Positions 16,637 through 24,787 of a stretch of DNA of 64,000 nt are shown piece by piece. The DNA comes from an uncultured Lachnospiraceae bacterium (GTDB lineage Bacteria; Bacillota; Clostridia; Lachnospirales; Lachnospiraceae), in assembly GCA_910587045.1 (NCBI GenBank), contig CAJULG010000005.1, positions 112,618-176,617 on the forward strand, read 5' to 3'. The position numbers and the translations under genes were made by a program. The notes under the pieces were generated by a model. That model worked only from the letters and a program-made list of their open reading frames with translations, was not told where the DNA came from and searched no databases. The first letter of the stretch is position 1; each line of letters opens with the position of its first letter.

Positions 16637-17983
16637 ATGGAAGAGGCAGTAATTCGTAAGACACAACCGAATAGTGTGGAATCGGAGCAGGCGGTGCTTG
16701 CATCCATGCTCATGAACCGGGAAGCAGTGGTCAATGTGGCTGACATGCTGACAAGGGAGGATTTCTATCAGCCCCAGTATGGCGTCATATTTGAAGCCAT
16801 GGTGGAGTTGTACCATGAAGGAACGGGAATCGACCTGATCACGCTGATGGAACGTCTGAAGGAAAAGGGCGTGCCGGAGAATGTATACGGAATTGAGACC
16901 ATGCAGGAATTAATGAGTGTGGTTTCCACCTCCGCCAATGCGAAGCAGTATGCAGAGATCGTGAAGGATCGTGCCAATATGCGGCGGGTGATAAAGCTGG
17001 CAGAATCGGCAGCCAATGACTGCTATGCCCTCAAGGATAATTCCTCGAATATCCTGAGTAATATTGAGAATCAGGTGCTGGAACTGACACAGAACGGTAA
17101 TAGCGGGGATGATATTGTTCCGATCCGACAGGTGGTGGACAACGTTCTGCGGAATATCCGCGAGGCATCCAGGCAGCAGGGAAACATTACCGGGGTTCCG
17201 ACCGGCTTCTTTGATCTGGATGATATGCTGACCGGACTGCATGGTTCGGAGCTGATCCTGGTCGCCGCACGTCCGGCCATGGGAAAGACTGCCTTTGTAT
17301 TGAATATTGCGGAGCATGTGATATTAAAGACGGATGTTCCGGTAGCGATCTTTAACTTCGAGATGAACAAGGAACAGTTGGTGCAGCGTATGATCTCCAT
17401 GGAGTCGCAGGTGAATTCCCAGAATATCCGAACCGGTAATCTGCAGGATGACCAGTGGCTGAAGTTATATGAAAGTTCGAATATCATTGGAAGCACGAAG
17501 CTGTTTATCGAGGATCAGTCCAATGTTACGATTGGAGATATCCGGAATAAATGCAGGAAGCTGAAGCAGCGTCACAATGTAGGCCTGATCATCATTGATT
17601 ATTTACAGTTGATGAGCGGAAGCGGAAGAACGGATTCCCGTCAGCAGGAGGTTTCCGAGATATCCAGAGGTCTGAAGGTGCTGGCAAAGGAGCTGGATGT
17701 GCCGATCATTGCGCTTTCACAGTTGAGCCGTGCAGTGGAAGCGAGAACGGATCACCGGCCGATGCTTTCCGACCTGCGTGAATCCGGTTCCATTGAGCAG
17801 GATGCGGATGTGGTCATGTTCATATACCGGGAGGATAAGTATCGGGATGATCTGCCGGAGGAGGATAAGAACAAGGCTGAGATCATCATTGCCAAGCAGA
17901 GAAATGGTGCTACTGGCACGATCATGCTGGGATGGCAGGGTGAATATACAAAATTCCTGAATCTGGAGCGGAGCAGGCGATAA
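16637..17983 (+). CDS. dnaB: Replicative DNA helicase DnaB
   Basis: The protein of about 448 residues has the N-terminal helical DnaB domain (NSVESEQAVLASML) and a RecA-like helicase domain with Walker A ARPAMGKTAF near residue 210, Walker B IIIDYLQLM, and DnaB-specific motifs ISRGLKVLAKELDVPIIALSQLSR and DLRESGSIEQDAD. It is the hexameric 5'-3' helicase at the replication fork. I chose the ATG at 16637 because GGAGATAAGG lies about ten bases upstream; starting at 16616 would add seven residues unlike the family N-terminus. No intein or insertion is present. Confidence 0.96.
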   Translation: MEEAVIRKTQPNSVESEQAVLASMLMNREAVVNVADMLTREDFYQPQYGVIFEAMVELYHEGTGIDLITLMERLKEKGVPENVYGIETMQELMSVVSTSANAKQYAEIVKDRANMRRVIKLAESAANDCYALKDNSSNILSNIENQVLELTQNGNSGDDIVPIRQVVDNVLRNIREASRQQGNITGVPTGFFDLDDMLTGLHGSELILVAARPAMGKTAFVLNIAEHVILKTDVPVAIFNFEMNKEQLVQRMISMESQVNSQNIRTGNLQDDQWLKLYESSNIIGSTKLFIEDQSNVTIGDIRNKCRKLKQRHNVGLIIIDYLQLMSGSGRTDSRQQEVSEISRGLKVLAKELDVPIIALSQLSRAVEARTDHRPMLSDLRESGSIEQDADVVMFIYREDKYRDDLPEEDKNKAEIIIAKQRNGATGTIMLGWQGEYTKFLNLERSRR

Positions 17984-18045
17984 AAATCATACAGGAAAAA
18001 CGAGAAATCTGTCGGATATGACAGGATAATAGAAGACGATAGAAA

Positions 18046-18074
18046 TTGAGGACAGGCCCCCCCTGGTGTATCAT
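18046..18074 (+). promoter_or_regulatory. Possible promoter of the MerR-type gene
   Basis: TTGAGG (18046-18051) and TATCAT (18069-18074) are separated by 17 bases. The spacer contains a run of seven C residues within CAGGCCCCCCCTGG. The match to consensus is moderate. The gene starts 43 bases after the -10 box. Confidence 0.45.
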
Positions 18075-18116
18075 GGAGACAGCAACGAATACTTGATATA
18101 CTAAGGGGGATTATTT

Positions 18117-18914
18117 ATGAACGAGACCAGATATATGATATCAGATACGTCCCGCCAGCTTAAGGTTGAACCTCATGTGCTGCGTTACTGGGAAGAAGAA
18201 CTGGATATGGATATTAAACGCAATGAGATGGGCCACCGGTATTATACGGCAGATGATATTCGGGTATTGCAATCCATTCGGGAAATGAAGGAGCAGGGCT
18301 TCCAGTTAAAAGCGATCAAACAGGTACTGCCGGAGCTTTGCTCCAATCCGGATTTTAACTGGAAGGCATTGCTGGATCAGCGGGAATTCATGAATCAGGC
18401 GGCAGCCCAGCTTGCCGCGGCACAGAATCAGAGTCAGCACCGGGAGGAAAGCGGAGGAGGCTCCAAGGTCGTGGAAATGGAGCAGGCAAGGGCAAGCTAT
18501 AACCGTACCAATCTTCCGGCAAAGGAGAACGCCGGCGAGGGACAGGCATTGATGAATGTTCAGAGTCAGATGCCGGTGGATACCATGTCCGCAGAACTGA
18601 AAATGGAACAGTTTCAGGAGATCATGACCAAGATTATTGGGAAGGCATTAGAGGTTAATAACCGTTCCCTGACCGGGGCGATCAGTAATGAGGTATCGGA
18701 CAGGGTTTCCGAACGCGTGATCAAGCAGATGGATTATGTAATGCGGGAGAATGAAGAGCGGGAGGAGGAGCGGTTCCGTAAGCTGGATGAGGCTATCCGA
18801 AGCCGTCAGAAAGTCAATGCGGAAGCAGCGGCAGCCGTCGAAGAGAATAAGCGGAAAAAGAAAAAACGGGTGTTTGGCAGAAAGCAGAAGGTAAAGCCAA
18901 GAATATTAAATTAG
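18117..18914 (+). CDS. MerR-type helix-turn-helix protein with long coiled-coil tail
   Basis: This is a 265-residue protein. Residues 5-75 form a MerR-like winged helix (YMISDTSRQLKVEPHVLRYW, then GHRYYTADDIRVLQSI). The middle is rich in Gln and Ala, and the last ~100 residues are a charged helical region with coiled-coil character (ENEEREEERFRKLDEAIRSR) ending in a strongly basic tail (KRKKKKR). No effector-binding domain or metal-binding cysteines are present, so it is not a classical MerR sensor. A similar layout is seen in chromosome-anchoring proteins such as RacA, but sequence alone does not establish that. AAGGGGG precedes the ATG at 18117. Confidence 0.75.
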   Translation: MNETRYMISDTSRQLKVEPHVLRYWEEELDMDIKRNEMGHRYYTADDIRVLQSIREMKEQGFQLKAIKQVLPELCSNPDFNWKALLDQREFMNQAAAQLAAAQNQSQHREESGGGSKVVEMEQARASYNRTNLPAKENAGEGQALMNVQSQMPVDTMSAELKMEQFQEIMTKIIGKALEVNNRSLTGAISNEVSDRVSERVIKQMDYVMRENEEREEERFRKLDEAIRSRQKVNAEAAAAVEENKRKKKKRVFGRKQKVKPRILN

Positions 18915-18969
18915 GGTTTTTGTCCGCCTGTGGTGATGACAGGCGGTAACAATAGAAAAGAAAACAAGA

Positions 18970-18997
18970 GAAGTCCGGTGATAAGCCGGATTTTTTC
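18970..18997 (+). terminator. Intrinsic terminator of the MerR-type gene
   Basis: AAGTCCGG and CCGGATTT form a hairpin (with one G-U pair) around TGATAAG, followed by a T-rich tail. A second hairpin, CCGCCTG/CAGGCGG, lies about 30 bases upstream. Confidence 0.75.
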
Positions 18998-19014
18998 TTG
19001 TTTTCTTTTTTATC

Positions 19015-19043
19015 TTGACATATACAGTTTGGCTGTATATAAT
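19015..19043 (+). promoter_or_regulatory. Consensus sigma-A promoter of the padR operon
   Basis: TTGACA (19015-19020), 17 bases, TATAAT (19038-19043): both hexamers are perfect. The spacer is itself a palindrome that overlaps a proposed repressor site. Confidence 0.92.
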
Positions 19044-19069
19044 GCAACTATACAGTGTTACTGTATAGT
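19020..19069. promoter_or_regulatory. Twin palindromic operators for PadR-type repressor
   Basis: Two copies of TATACAG-N5-CTGTATA are present. The first, ATATACAG-TTTGG-CTGTATAT, spans 19020-19040 and fills the -35/-10 spacer. The second, ACTATACAG-TGTTA-CTGTATAGT, spans 19047-19069 over the expected transcription start. Centres are 28 bases apart. Both lie directly before a padR gene, so autorepression is the simplest reading. Confidence 0.82.
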
Positions 19070-19093
19070 AAAAATGTATATGGAGGAATGAAG

Positions 19094-19429
19094 ATGAACA
19101 GAGATAAGAATCTGCCTCTGACAGAGACCGTATATTATGTATTGCTTGCTTTGCTGGAGCCGGCTCACGGGTATGCGATCATGCAGAAGGTGGAGGAACT
19201 AAGTAATGGGGAGGTTCGCCTGGCGGCAGGCACGATGTATGGAGCCATTGAAAATCTACTAAAGAAAAAGCTGATCACAGCATTATCCAGTGAAGATCCG
19301 CGAAGAAAGGTCTATGTGATCTCGGATCTGGGCAGGGAGGTATTACATGCGGATTACAGGCGGATGCTTCATATGATATCGGTAACAGAGGAGATCGGGA
19401 AAGAGGTGTTGAAGGATGATGAGGTTTAG
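19094..19429 (+). CDS. PadR-family transcriptional regulator
   Basis: This 111-residue winged-helix protein has the PadR pattern: ETVYYVLLALLEPAHGYAIM, then RLAAGTMYGAIENLLKKKLI and a beta-hairpin wing (EDPRRKVYVISDLG). It is a short, single-domain PadR (subfamily 2 size) with a terminal helix for dimerisation. GGAGG at 19082-19086 fits the ATG at 19094; the ATG at 19088 is too close. The promoter carries two matching palindromes, which suggests negative autoregulation of this gene and the overlapping DUF2812 gene. The inducer is unknown. Confidence 0.9.
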   Translation: MNRDKNLPLTETVYYVLLALLEPAHGYAIMQKVEELSNGEVRLAAGTMYGAIENLLKKKLITALSSEDPRRKVYVISDLGREVLHADYRRMLHMISVTEEIGKEVLKDDEV

Positions 19430-20033
19430 AATGTTTATCCGGTTTGAGAAAGAGGAACGATGGCTGGAACGGATGTTAGAACAGGGCTGGCTGTTAAAAA
19501 GCAGTATGTTTTTCTATGACTTTGTGAAAACAGAGCCGAGGCAGGGAAGCATTAAGATTGATTACCGGGACTTTACGAATAAGCAGGATTATCTTGACTA
19601 TTGTACCCTGTTTGAGGATAGCGGATGGCAGCACATTGCAGGCAGTCAGCATTCGGGGATGCAGTATTTTCTTAAGAAGAGCATGGACAGTACAGAGGAT
19701 ATCTTTTCCGACGCACGTTCCAGGGCGGGACGGTATAAGAGGATCGCAGGCATGTGGCTGACAATGGCTATTATCTATTTTCCAATACTGCTGTCATTTA
19801 TGAATAACGGACAACAGGAGGGAATTGACTTCCTTGCACCCAGAACATGGTATCTGACACCGGGGATCTGGGAGCTGGATGGAATTTCCTTCTGGTGTGC
19901 CTTTCTGTTTGAGACTCCCTTTGCCCTGCTGCGGGGATTGCCATGGCTATTTCCGGGAATTGCAATGTTCTGGTTTCTGATCCTTACGGTGAAGGCGTGG
20001 CGGCTTGCACAAAAGGCAGAGAACGACGCGTAA
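19416..20033 (+). CDS. DUF2812 membrane protein
   Basis: This is a 205-residue protein overlapping the padR gene by 14 bases, so the two are translationally coupled. The N-terminal ~100 residues are the soluble DUF2812 domain (RFEKEERWLERMLEQGWLLK ... FEDSGWQHIAG). Two hydrophobic segments follow (MWLTMAIIYFPILLSF and LFPGIAMFWFLILTV). PadR-DUF2812 pairs are common in Bacillota, where the DUF2812 protein is presumed to be the regulated target or a signal-transducing partner; its function is not known. An alternative start is the ATG at 19419. Confidence 0.85.
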   Translation: MMRFRMFIRFEKEERWLERMLEQGWLLKSSMFFYDFVKTEPRQGSIKIDYRDFTNKQDYLDYCTLFEDSGWQHIAGSQHSGMQYFLKKSMDSTEDIFSDARSRAGRYKRIAGMWLTMAIIYFPILLSFMNNGQQEGIDFLAPRTWYLTPGIWELDGISFWCAFLFETPFALLRGLPWLFPGIAMFWFLILTVKAWRLAQKAENDA

Positions 20034-20124
20034 TCCTTATAGCAGTAAGCCTTGAAAAATCAGCAATCCTGTGGTACCATTAAGATTCCATATAAAAGAA
20101 AATCGGATAAGGGGAATGCATGAT

Positions 20125-21069
20125 ATGAAAAATATGTTGAATTTTAAGGAACACAGTAAAGAGGAATTGACGGATATCCTGAAGCTGGCCATGGATATGA
20201 AGCGATATCCCGAAAAGTATCAGGAGATATTGAAGGGAAAGAAGCTGTATACTCTGTTTGAGAAGACCTCTACCCGGACCTTCCTTTCTTTTACGACAGG
20301 GATCACGGAGCTTGGTGGTACGTACTATAATCAGCTTTGGCGGGATTCCAATTTCGTTCTTGGGGAGCCGGTATCCGAGCTTCGCTATGTTGGAAGAAAT
20401 GTAGATATTATGATGGCGCGTCTGATCCGGAATGAGACGGTAGAGCTGTTTGGCGCCAATACGATCGTGCCGTTTATCAATGGCTGTGACAGCACCTGGC
20501 ATCCATGCCAGATCCTGGCCGACGCCCTGACTCTGATGGAGAAGTTCGGCAGTCTGAATGTAAAGTTCCTGTATATCGGGGCAAAGAATAATGTATTTAA
20601 TTCCCTGGTGGAATTCTTCTCCAAAATGGAACAGGGAACCCTGTATGGACTTACCCCGCTGGTAAATGATACTGCAGTGGAAGCGGATTTCTATGAGAAG
20701 GCGAAGGCGACCGGATATTATGTAGAACTGAATCCTGCCATGTCTATGGAGGAGGCAAAATCCTATGTAAAGGATATGGATGTTCTGTATACGGATACCT
20801 GGGTGGATATGGAGTTCTTCAACAACCCGGCTTATGCAGAGCAGAAAGAAAAGACATTGGCGAAGATGATGCCGTACCAGATCAATTCCGGGCTGTTAGA
20901 GGGAAGCTCTGCCATTGTCCTGCATGATATGCCGATGCACGTAGGTTACGAGATTTCCCAGGAGGTGGTCGATCAGAACCTGGAGCATATCCTGGATCAG
21001 GCAGAGAACCGGCGTCACGCAGAGAAGGCGGTAATGGCAACTCTGCTGGGGAAAGGAACACTGTTATAG
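20125..21069 (+). CDS. Ornithine carbamoyltransferase-like protein, divergent
   Basis: The 314-residue protein has the two-domain carbamoyltransferase fold. The carbamoyl-phosphate loop reads STRTF at residues 49-53 (usually STRTR), and HPCQ is conserved at 126-129. The ornithine-side HCLP loop is replaced by LHDMPMH (266-272), and the usual D-x-x-x-S-M-G loop reads DTWVDME. The carbamoyl-phosphate site is therefore mostly kept, while the acceptor site departs from standard ornithine enzymes. An amine or amino acid other than ornithine is possible. I prefer the ATG at 20125 over the one at 20116 because AAGGGG lies at 20109-20114. It is not in an arginine-biosynthesis cluster. Confidence 0.75.
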   Translation: MKNMLNFKEHSKEELTDILKLAMDMKRYPEKYQEILKGKKLYTLFEKTSTRTFLSFTTGITELGGTYYNQLWRDSNFVLGEPVSELRYVGRNVDIMMARLIRNETVELFGANTIVPFINGCDSTWHPCQILADALTLMEKFGSLNVKFLYIGAKNNVFNSLVEFFSKMEQGTLYGLTPLVNDTAVEADFYEKAKATGYYVELNPAMSMEEAKSYVKDMDVLYTDTWVDMEFFNNPAYAEQKEKTLAKMMPYQINSGLLEGSSAIVLHDMPMHVGYEISQEVVDQNLEHILDQAENRRHAEKAVMATLLGKGTLL

Positions 21070-21118
21070 GTTGTATTCCTGCCTTTGCAGCAGGATGAAA
21101 AGCATCATAAATGAAACA

Positions 21119-21168
21119 AAAAAAGCCGCCGGTTCATGGATAAAGATTCATGAACCGGCGGCTTTTTT
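21119..21168. terminator. Bidirectional terminator between carbamoyltransferase and ferredoxin genes
   Basis: GCCGCCGGTTCATG (21125-21138) pairs perfectly with 21149-21162. It is flanked by an A-run on the left and T6 on the right, so it can terminate transcripts from both convergent units. Confidence 0.93.
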
Positions 21169-21177
21169 GAAAATATA

Positions 21178-21348
21178 TTATTCCTCTGAAATTGCTCCAG
21201 CCGGACAGGTTCCAGCACAGGAACCGCAGCTGATGCAGGTATCTGCATCAATTACAAACTTTCCGTCTCCTTCAGAGATAGCACCTACCGGACAAGAACC
21301 GGCGCAGGCACCGCAAGATAAACAAGCGTCAGAAATAACGAATGCCAT
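21178..21348 (-). CDS. 2[4Fe-4S] ferredoxin
   Basis: This 56-residue ferredoxin begins MAFVISDACLSCGACAGSCP and contains two CxxCxxCxxxCP cluster motifs: CLSCGACAGSCP and CISCGSCAGTCP. They bind two [4Fe-4S] clusters, as in clostridial ferredoxins. AAGGAGG precedes the ATG. It starts 24 bases after the pflA stop on the same strand and ends before a strong terminator, so pflA and this gene form one operon. Reduced ferredoxin could deliver the electron that the radical SAM activase needs; that is an inference from linkage. It is short enough to be easily missed. Confidence 0.95.
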   Translation of the reverse strand: MAFVISDACLSCGACAGSCPVGAISEGDGKFVIDADTCISCGSCAGTCPAGAISEE

Positions 21349-21372
21349 AATGTAATCCTCCTTAAATTATTA

Positions 21373-22203
21373 TCATCTATGATTCGATTTTAAGCCTTTT
21401 TGCACATTATAGCAAGTAGAACTTTCAGGAAATCCGTCATTTTTTGCGGCTGAAATTTCTTCCCGGCGCTTTTTAATCCCTTCAATGATATGGGACTTTG
21501 CAATGATCGCTTCATTACTGGTCAGGGCAGGGACACCCTTTAAAGGATATTCTATACCCAGGTTCTTGTATTTTGCTTCTCCCATGGTATGGTATGGCAG
21601 AACATCCAAAGCTTTCAGGTTGGACAGCCCCCCGATAAAGTATCCCAGCCGGGTCAGCTCGTCTACCTGATCTGTGATTCCCGGTACAATAACATGGCGG
21701 ATCCATACCGGTACCTGCTTTTCAGCCAGATACTTTGCAAAGTCCAGAATATTATCATTCGGCTGCTTTACCAGCTTTTTATGCTCTTCCGGATCTATAT
21801 GCTTGATGTCCAGCATGACCAGATCTGTTACCTCACATAATCTGTCATATTTCGCCAGAAGCTCCGGATCATTTCGCCGGAACATGACACCGGAGGTGTC
21901 CAGACAGGTATGAATGCCCCGCTCCTTTGTTCTGGTAAACAGTTCAATTAAGAAATCAATCTGTACTAAAGGCTCTCCTCCTGTTGCGGTCAGCCCACCC
22001 CCGTTCATGTAGAATTCTTTGTTCTCGTCATAGTATTCCAGAATCTCATCTACGGTCTTTTCTTCTCCGCCGCTATAATCCCAGGTATCGGGATTGTGAC
22101 AGTATGCACAGCGCATCGGGCAGCCCTTAAAGAATACAACAAACCGGGTGCCGGGACCGTCTACAGTACCAAATGTTTCTATGGAATGAATGTGTCCAAT
22201 CAT
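21373..22203 (-). CDS. pflA: Pyruvate formate-lyase activating enzyme
   Basis: The 276-residue radical SAM enzyme has CX3CX2C at Cys28, Cys32 and Cys35 (GCPMRCAYCHNP) and the family start IHSIETFGTVDGPGTR. It uses SAM and a reduced [4Fe-4S] cluster to abstract hydrogen from the radical glycine of pyruvate formate-lyase. AGGAGGAATT lies before the ATG at 22203; longer in-frame readings have no site. The lyase genes are about 3 kb further along the same strand, so activase and substrate are separately transcribed. Here its natural target is a free-standing 79-residue radical domain (25329-25568), not the end of a full-length enzyme. Confidence 0.95.
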   Translation of the reverse strand: MIGHIHSIETFGTVDGPGTRFVVFFKGCPMRCAYCHNPDTWDYSGGEEKTVDEILEYYDENKEFYMNGGGLTATGGEPLVQIDFLIELFTRTKERGIHTCLDTSGVMFRRNDPELLAKYDRLCEVTDLVMLDIKHIDPEEHKKLVKQPNDNILDFAKYLAEKQVPVWIRHVIVPGITDQVDELTRLGYFIGGLSNLKALDVLPYHTMGEAKYKNLGIEYPLKGVPALTSNEAIIAKSHIIEGIKKRREEISAAKNDGFPESSTCYNVQKGLKSNHR

Positions 22204-22266
22204 GTTAATTCCTCCTGCCGGTGTGATTTCACCTGTAGGCCTCATCGGACTACAGAAATTATATTC

Positions 22267-22296
22267 ATTATACAACGGATTGAGAACAAATAACAA
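22267..22296 (-). promoter_or_regulatory. Promoter of the pflA-ferredoxin operon
   Basis: On the minus strand TTGTTA (22296-22291) and TATAAT (22272-22267) are separated by 18 bases. The pflA start lies about 64 bases downstream. Confidence 0.65.
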
Positions 22297-22298
22297 CC

Positions 22299-22317
22299 GG
22301 GAATAACATGTATTCCC
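22299..22317. promoter_or_regulatory. Palindrome in the divergent pflA / diguanylate cyclase region
   Basis: GGGAATA-ACATG-TATTCCC is a seven-base inverted repeat immediately upstream of the pflA -35 box and ahead of the divergent diguanylate cyclase gene. It is a candidate operator; I do not recognise the regulator. Confidence 0.5.
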
Positions 22318-22428
22318 ATAATACTGCTTTTTGTGAAAAAAGAGTTGACAGAAAATGGAGGCAGTGGCAAAATCTTTACAATATTGCTTATAGTATGTAC
22401 TTTGCCAGGGGAGGAAGGAGATTCATAT

Positions 22429-24342
22429 ATGCAAACGTTAAAAAAGCGGATCAGCAGATATATGTATAGAATCACCTGCATTCTGGTAGTATTTACGCTT
22501 ATAGTGCTGGTGTTTGTTCAGATAAAGACGGAGCAAAGGCAGGCTTATGAAACTGCGGTAAGAACCATCTCACAGATCGAATCCGTACTGGAAGAAAATC
22601 AACAGAATCTTGCTGAGATTCAGGAGGAATACAGGCAGACCTGCCTGCATAATGCGGAGATCGTGGCCCGTGTCATTGAGAGTGATCCGGATATATTAAG
22701 CAGTGTAGAAGAACTGAAGAAAATCGCAGTATCCGTGGAGATTGACGAGATTCATGTATTTGACAAGACCGGCCGGATCTTTACCGGAACACATCCACAG
22801 TATTTTGACTATACATTTGATTCCGGAGAGCAGATGATGTTCTTTAAACCGATGTTAGAGGATAAGACTTTAAAACTTGTTCAGGAGATCACACCGAATA
22901 CGGCCGAAGCAAAGCCGATGCAGTATTCTGCTATCTGGAGTGATAGCGGAGAGTTTATTGTGCAGATAGGGATGGAGCCGGACAACGTAATGAAGGCGAC
23001 GGAGAAAAATGAACTGTCTTATATCTTCTCCTTGTTTCGGGTAAATCCGGAAGTCAGTTATTATGCTATTAATGCGGAGAGCGGAGAGATTGTAGGTGCA
23101 AGCAGTACGGAAACAGTGGGCTTACATGCATTGGATCTTGGTCTGAATCTAGGCAGTTTACAGAAGATTCGAAATGGATTTCATACACGGATCAATGGTA
23201 AATTGTCTTTTTGCGTGTTTCAAAGGAAAGGATCGAATTATATCGGAAGAGTAGTTGAAGCAGACAGCCTTTATCAGAGGATACCGGTTACGACTCTTTG
23301 GATATTCATAAGTCTGGTGATCATTGCATTCTTTCTTGTGAAGGCTGTGATCCGATATATGAACCGGTATGTGGTGATGGAGATGGATGATATCAATAAG
23401 AAACTGGAATCCATTACTGACGGAAATCTGGAGGAAAATGTTGATGTACAAAGCAGCGTTGAATTTATGGAGTTGAGCCATTATATCAATTCCATGGTAA
23501 AAAGCCTGCTGGATAATAGTATGCGGATGTCCTATGTACTTAGCAAGACCAATATTCATATTGGTACGTATGAATACGGTAGTCAAATAAGAAAAGTGCG
23601 CTATACGGAATATATACCAAAGATTCTGTCTCTGGATGAGGAAAGAATGGAACAGCTTGTATCCGCACCAAGTGCATTTGCAGCAGTTCTTGACCAAATA
23701 AAAGAACATCCGATAGATGAACCGGGAGTTTATCAGCACGGCGAACAGTATATACGTCTGGAGGAGATAATAGATGGTGATGAGGTCTTTGGCGTTGCAG
23801 TCGATGTAACGGCTGAGATCACCAGGCGGATAGAAATTGAGCGGGAACGGGATATAGATGTCTTAACAGGGCTATATAACAGACGTGGGCTTGAGATGAG
23901 GCTGGCGCAGTTATTTGCCGAGCCGGAAGGTCTCGGAACCAGTGCGCTCCTTATGATAGATGCAGATGGCCTGAAGGAGATCAATGACACATATGGACAT
24001 GAAAAGGGAGATATCTATCTGAACAGGATCGGTCAGTTGATCATGGGAGTAGGAACAAAGAACAGTATAGCGGCAAGGCAGGGCGGAGATGAATTTGTAT
24101 TATTCCTGTACGGCTATGAAAGGGAGGAAGATATTATCAAAGATTTAAGTCTGCTGGAGGATATGCAGATGAACTGCTTTGCCCCGTTGGATAAAGAAAT
24201 AAGTGTACCGCTTCAGTTTTCTTATGGCTGTTGTATGGTAAACGACGAAACGGATTATCAGACATTAATAAAAGAAGCAGATAAGGCGATGTATCAGAAC
24301 AAGATGGAACGAAAAGGAGCCATGCATAAATTGGATAATTAA
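22429..24342 (+). CDS. Membrane-bound diguanylate cyclase (GGDEF)
   Basis: This is a protein of about 637 residues. It has an N-terminal membrane helix (ITCILVVFTLIVLVFVQI), a coiled segment, an extracytoplasmic sensory region of ~250 residues, a second helix (LWIFISLVIIAFFLVKAVI), a HAMP-like linker and a PAS-like region. The C-terminal GGDEF domain contains DVLTGLYNRRGLEMRL and intact RQGGDEFVLF. It should make cyclic-di-GMP from two GTP. No RxxD inhibitory site is seen upstream of GGDEF, and no EAL domain is present. GGAGGAAGGAGAT precedes the ATG at 22429; the longer reading from 22333 would put extra hydrophobic residues before the anchor. Confidence 0.9.
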   Translation: MQTLKKRISRYMYRITCILVVFTLIVLVFVQIKTEQRQAYETAVRTISQIESVLEENQQNLAEIQEEYRQTCLHNAEIVARVIESDPDILSSVEELKKIAVSVEIDEIHVFDKTGRIFTGTHPQYFDYTFDSGEQMMFFKPMLEDKTLKLVQEITPNTAEAKPMQYSAIWSDSGEFIVQIGMEPDNVMKATEKNELSYIFSLFRVNPEVSYYAINAESGEIVGASSTETVGLHALDLGLNLGSLQKIRNGFHTRINGKLSFCVFQRKGSNYIGRVVEADSLYQRIPVTTLWIFISLVIIAFFLVKAVIRYMNRYVVMEMDDINKKLESITDGNLEENVDVQSSVEFMELSHYINSMVKSLLDNSMRMSYVLSKTNIHIGTYEYGSQIRKVRYTEYIPKILSLDEERMEQLVSAPSAFAAVLDQIKEHPIDEPGVYQHGEQYIRLEEIIDGDEVFGVAVDVTAEITRRIEIERERDIDVLTGLYNRRGLEMRLAQLFAEPEGLGTSALLMIDADGLKEINDTYGHEKGDIYLNRIGQLIMGVGTKNSIAARQGGDEFVLFLYGYEREEDIIKDLSLLEDMQMNCFAPLDKEISVPLQFSYGCCMVNDETDYQTLIKEADKAMYQNKMERKGAMHKLDN

Positions 24343-24370
24343 ATTATAAAGGATGATCGTCCTAACCCGA

Positions 24371-24787
24371 CTATGTGACATTTTGCTTTTGACTGTAATA
24401 TAGCTTTGCTAAATTGAGCAATTGTTCTGCAGTTTCTACCTGTTGCTTTGTAATATCCTTTGAAGCAACATAGAAAGTGTCATAGTCGCTTGCATGTCTG
24501 ATTTCTTCTGCTTTTACAATTTTTTTTCCCATTTCACGGGGGAAAATCCCGGTGGCAATGTATTGCTTGTTAAAATATGCCAATGTGTCTTTATGGCGTT
24601 TAAAAGCAATGCCTTCTATAGAGAGTATCGCATCAATTGTGTGATAAATGGAATAATATGCTCTATTATTAGCACCTCTGTATTGCTTTGCATCCAGGAG
24701 TAGATATGCTGTATCAAGATCCTCCTTTGCAATAAGAAAACGATGTTCAATTAAGTCATGACGAGAACCTGTTTCAGGCTGATTCAT
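24371..24787 (-). CDS. HEPN-domain protein, probable toxin of a HEPN/MNT pair
   Basis: This is a 138-residue helical protein. The HEPN ribonuclease motif appears as Arg42-x6-His49 (RAYYSIYHT); the family norm is Rx4-6H. The protein resembles the UPF0332 branch of HEPN proteins. Its ATG overlaps the end of the upstream nucleotidyltransferase gene by 14 bases and has its own AAGGAGG. In HEPN/MNT modules the HEPN protein cleaves RNA and the nucleotidyltransferase neutralises it, often by AMPylating a tyrosine near the motif; Tyr44, Tyr45 and Tyr48 are available here. It is AT-rich compared with neighbouring genes, which suggests acquisition. Confidence 0.82.
   Translation of the reverse strand: MNQPETGSRHDLIEHRFLIAKEDLDTAYLLLDAKQYRGANNRAYYSIYHTIDAILSIEGIAFKRHKDTLAYFNKQYIATGIFPREMGKKIVKAEEIRHASDYDTFYVASKDITKQQVETAEQLLNLAKLYYSQKQNVT

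Noticed and set aside
21071..21355. Plus-strand 94-codon frame after the carbamoyltransferase
   Set aside because: It spans a terminator and is antisense to the ferredoxin, whose two cluster motifs and ribosome-binding site decide the strand.
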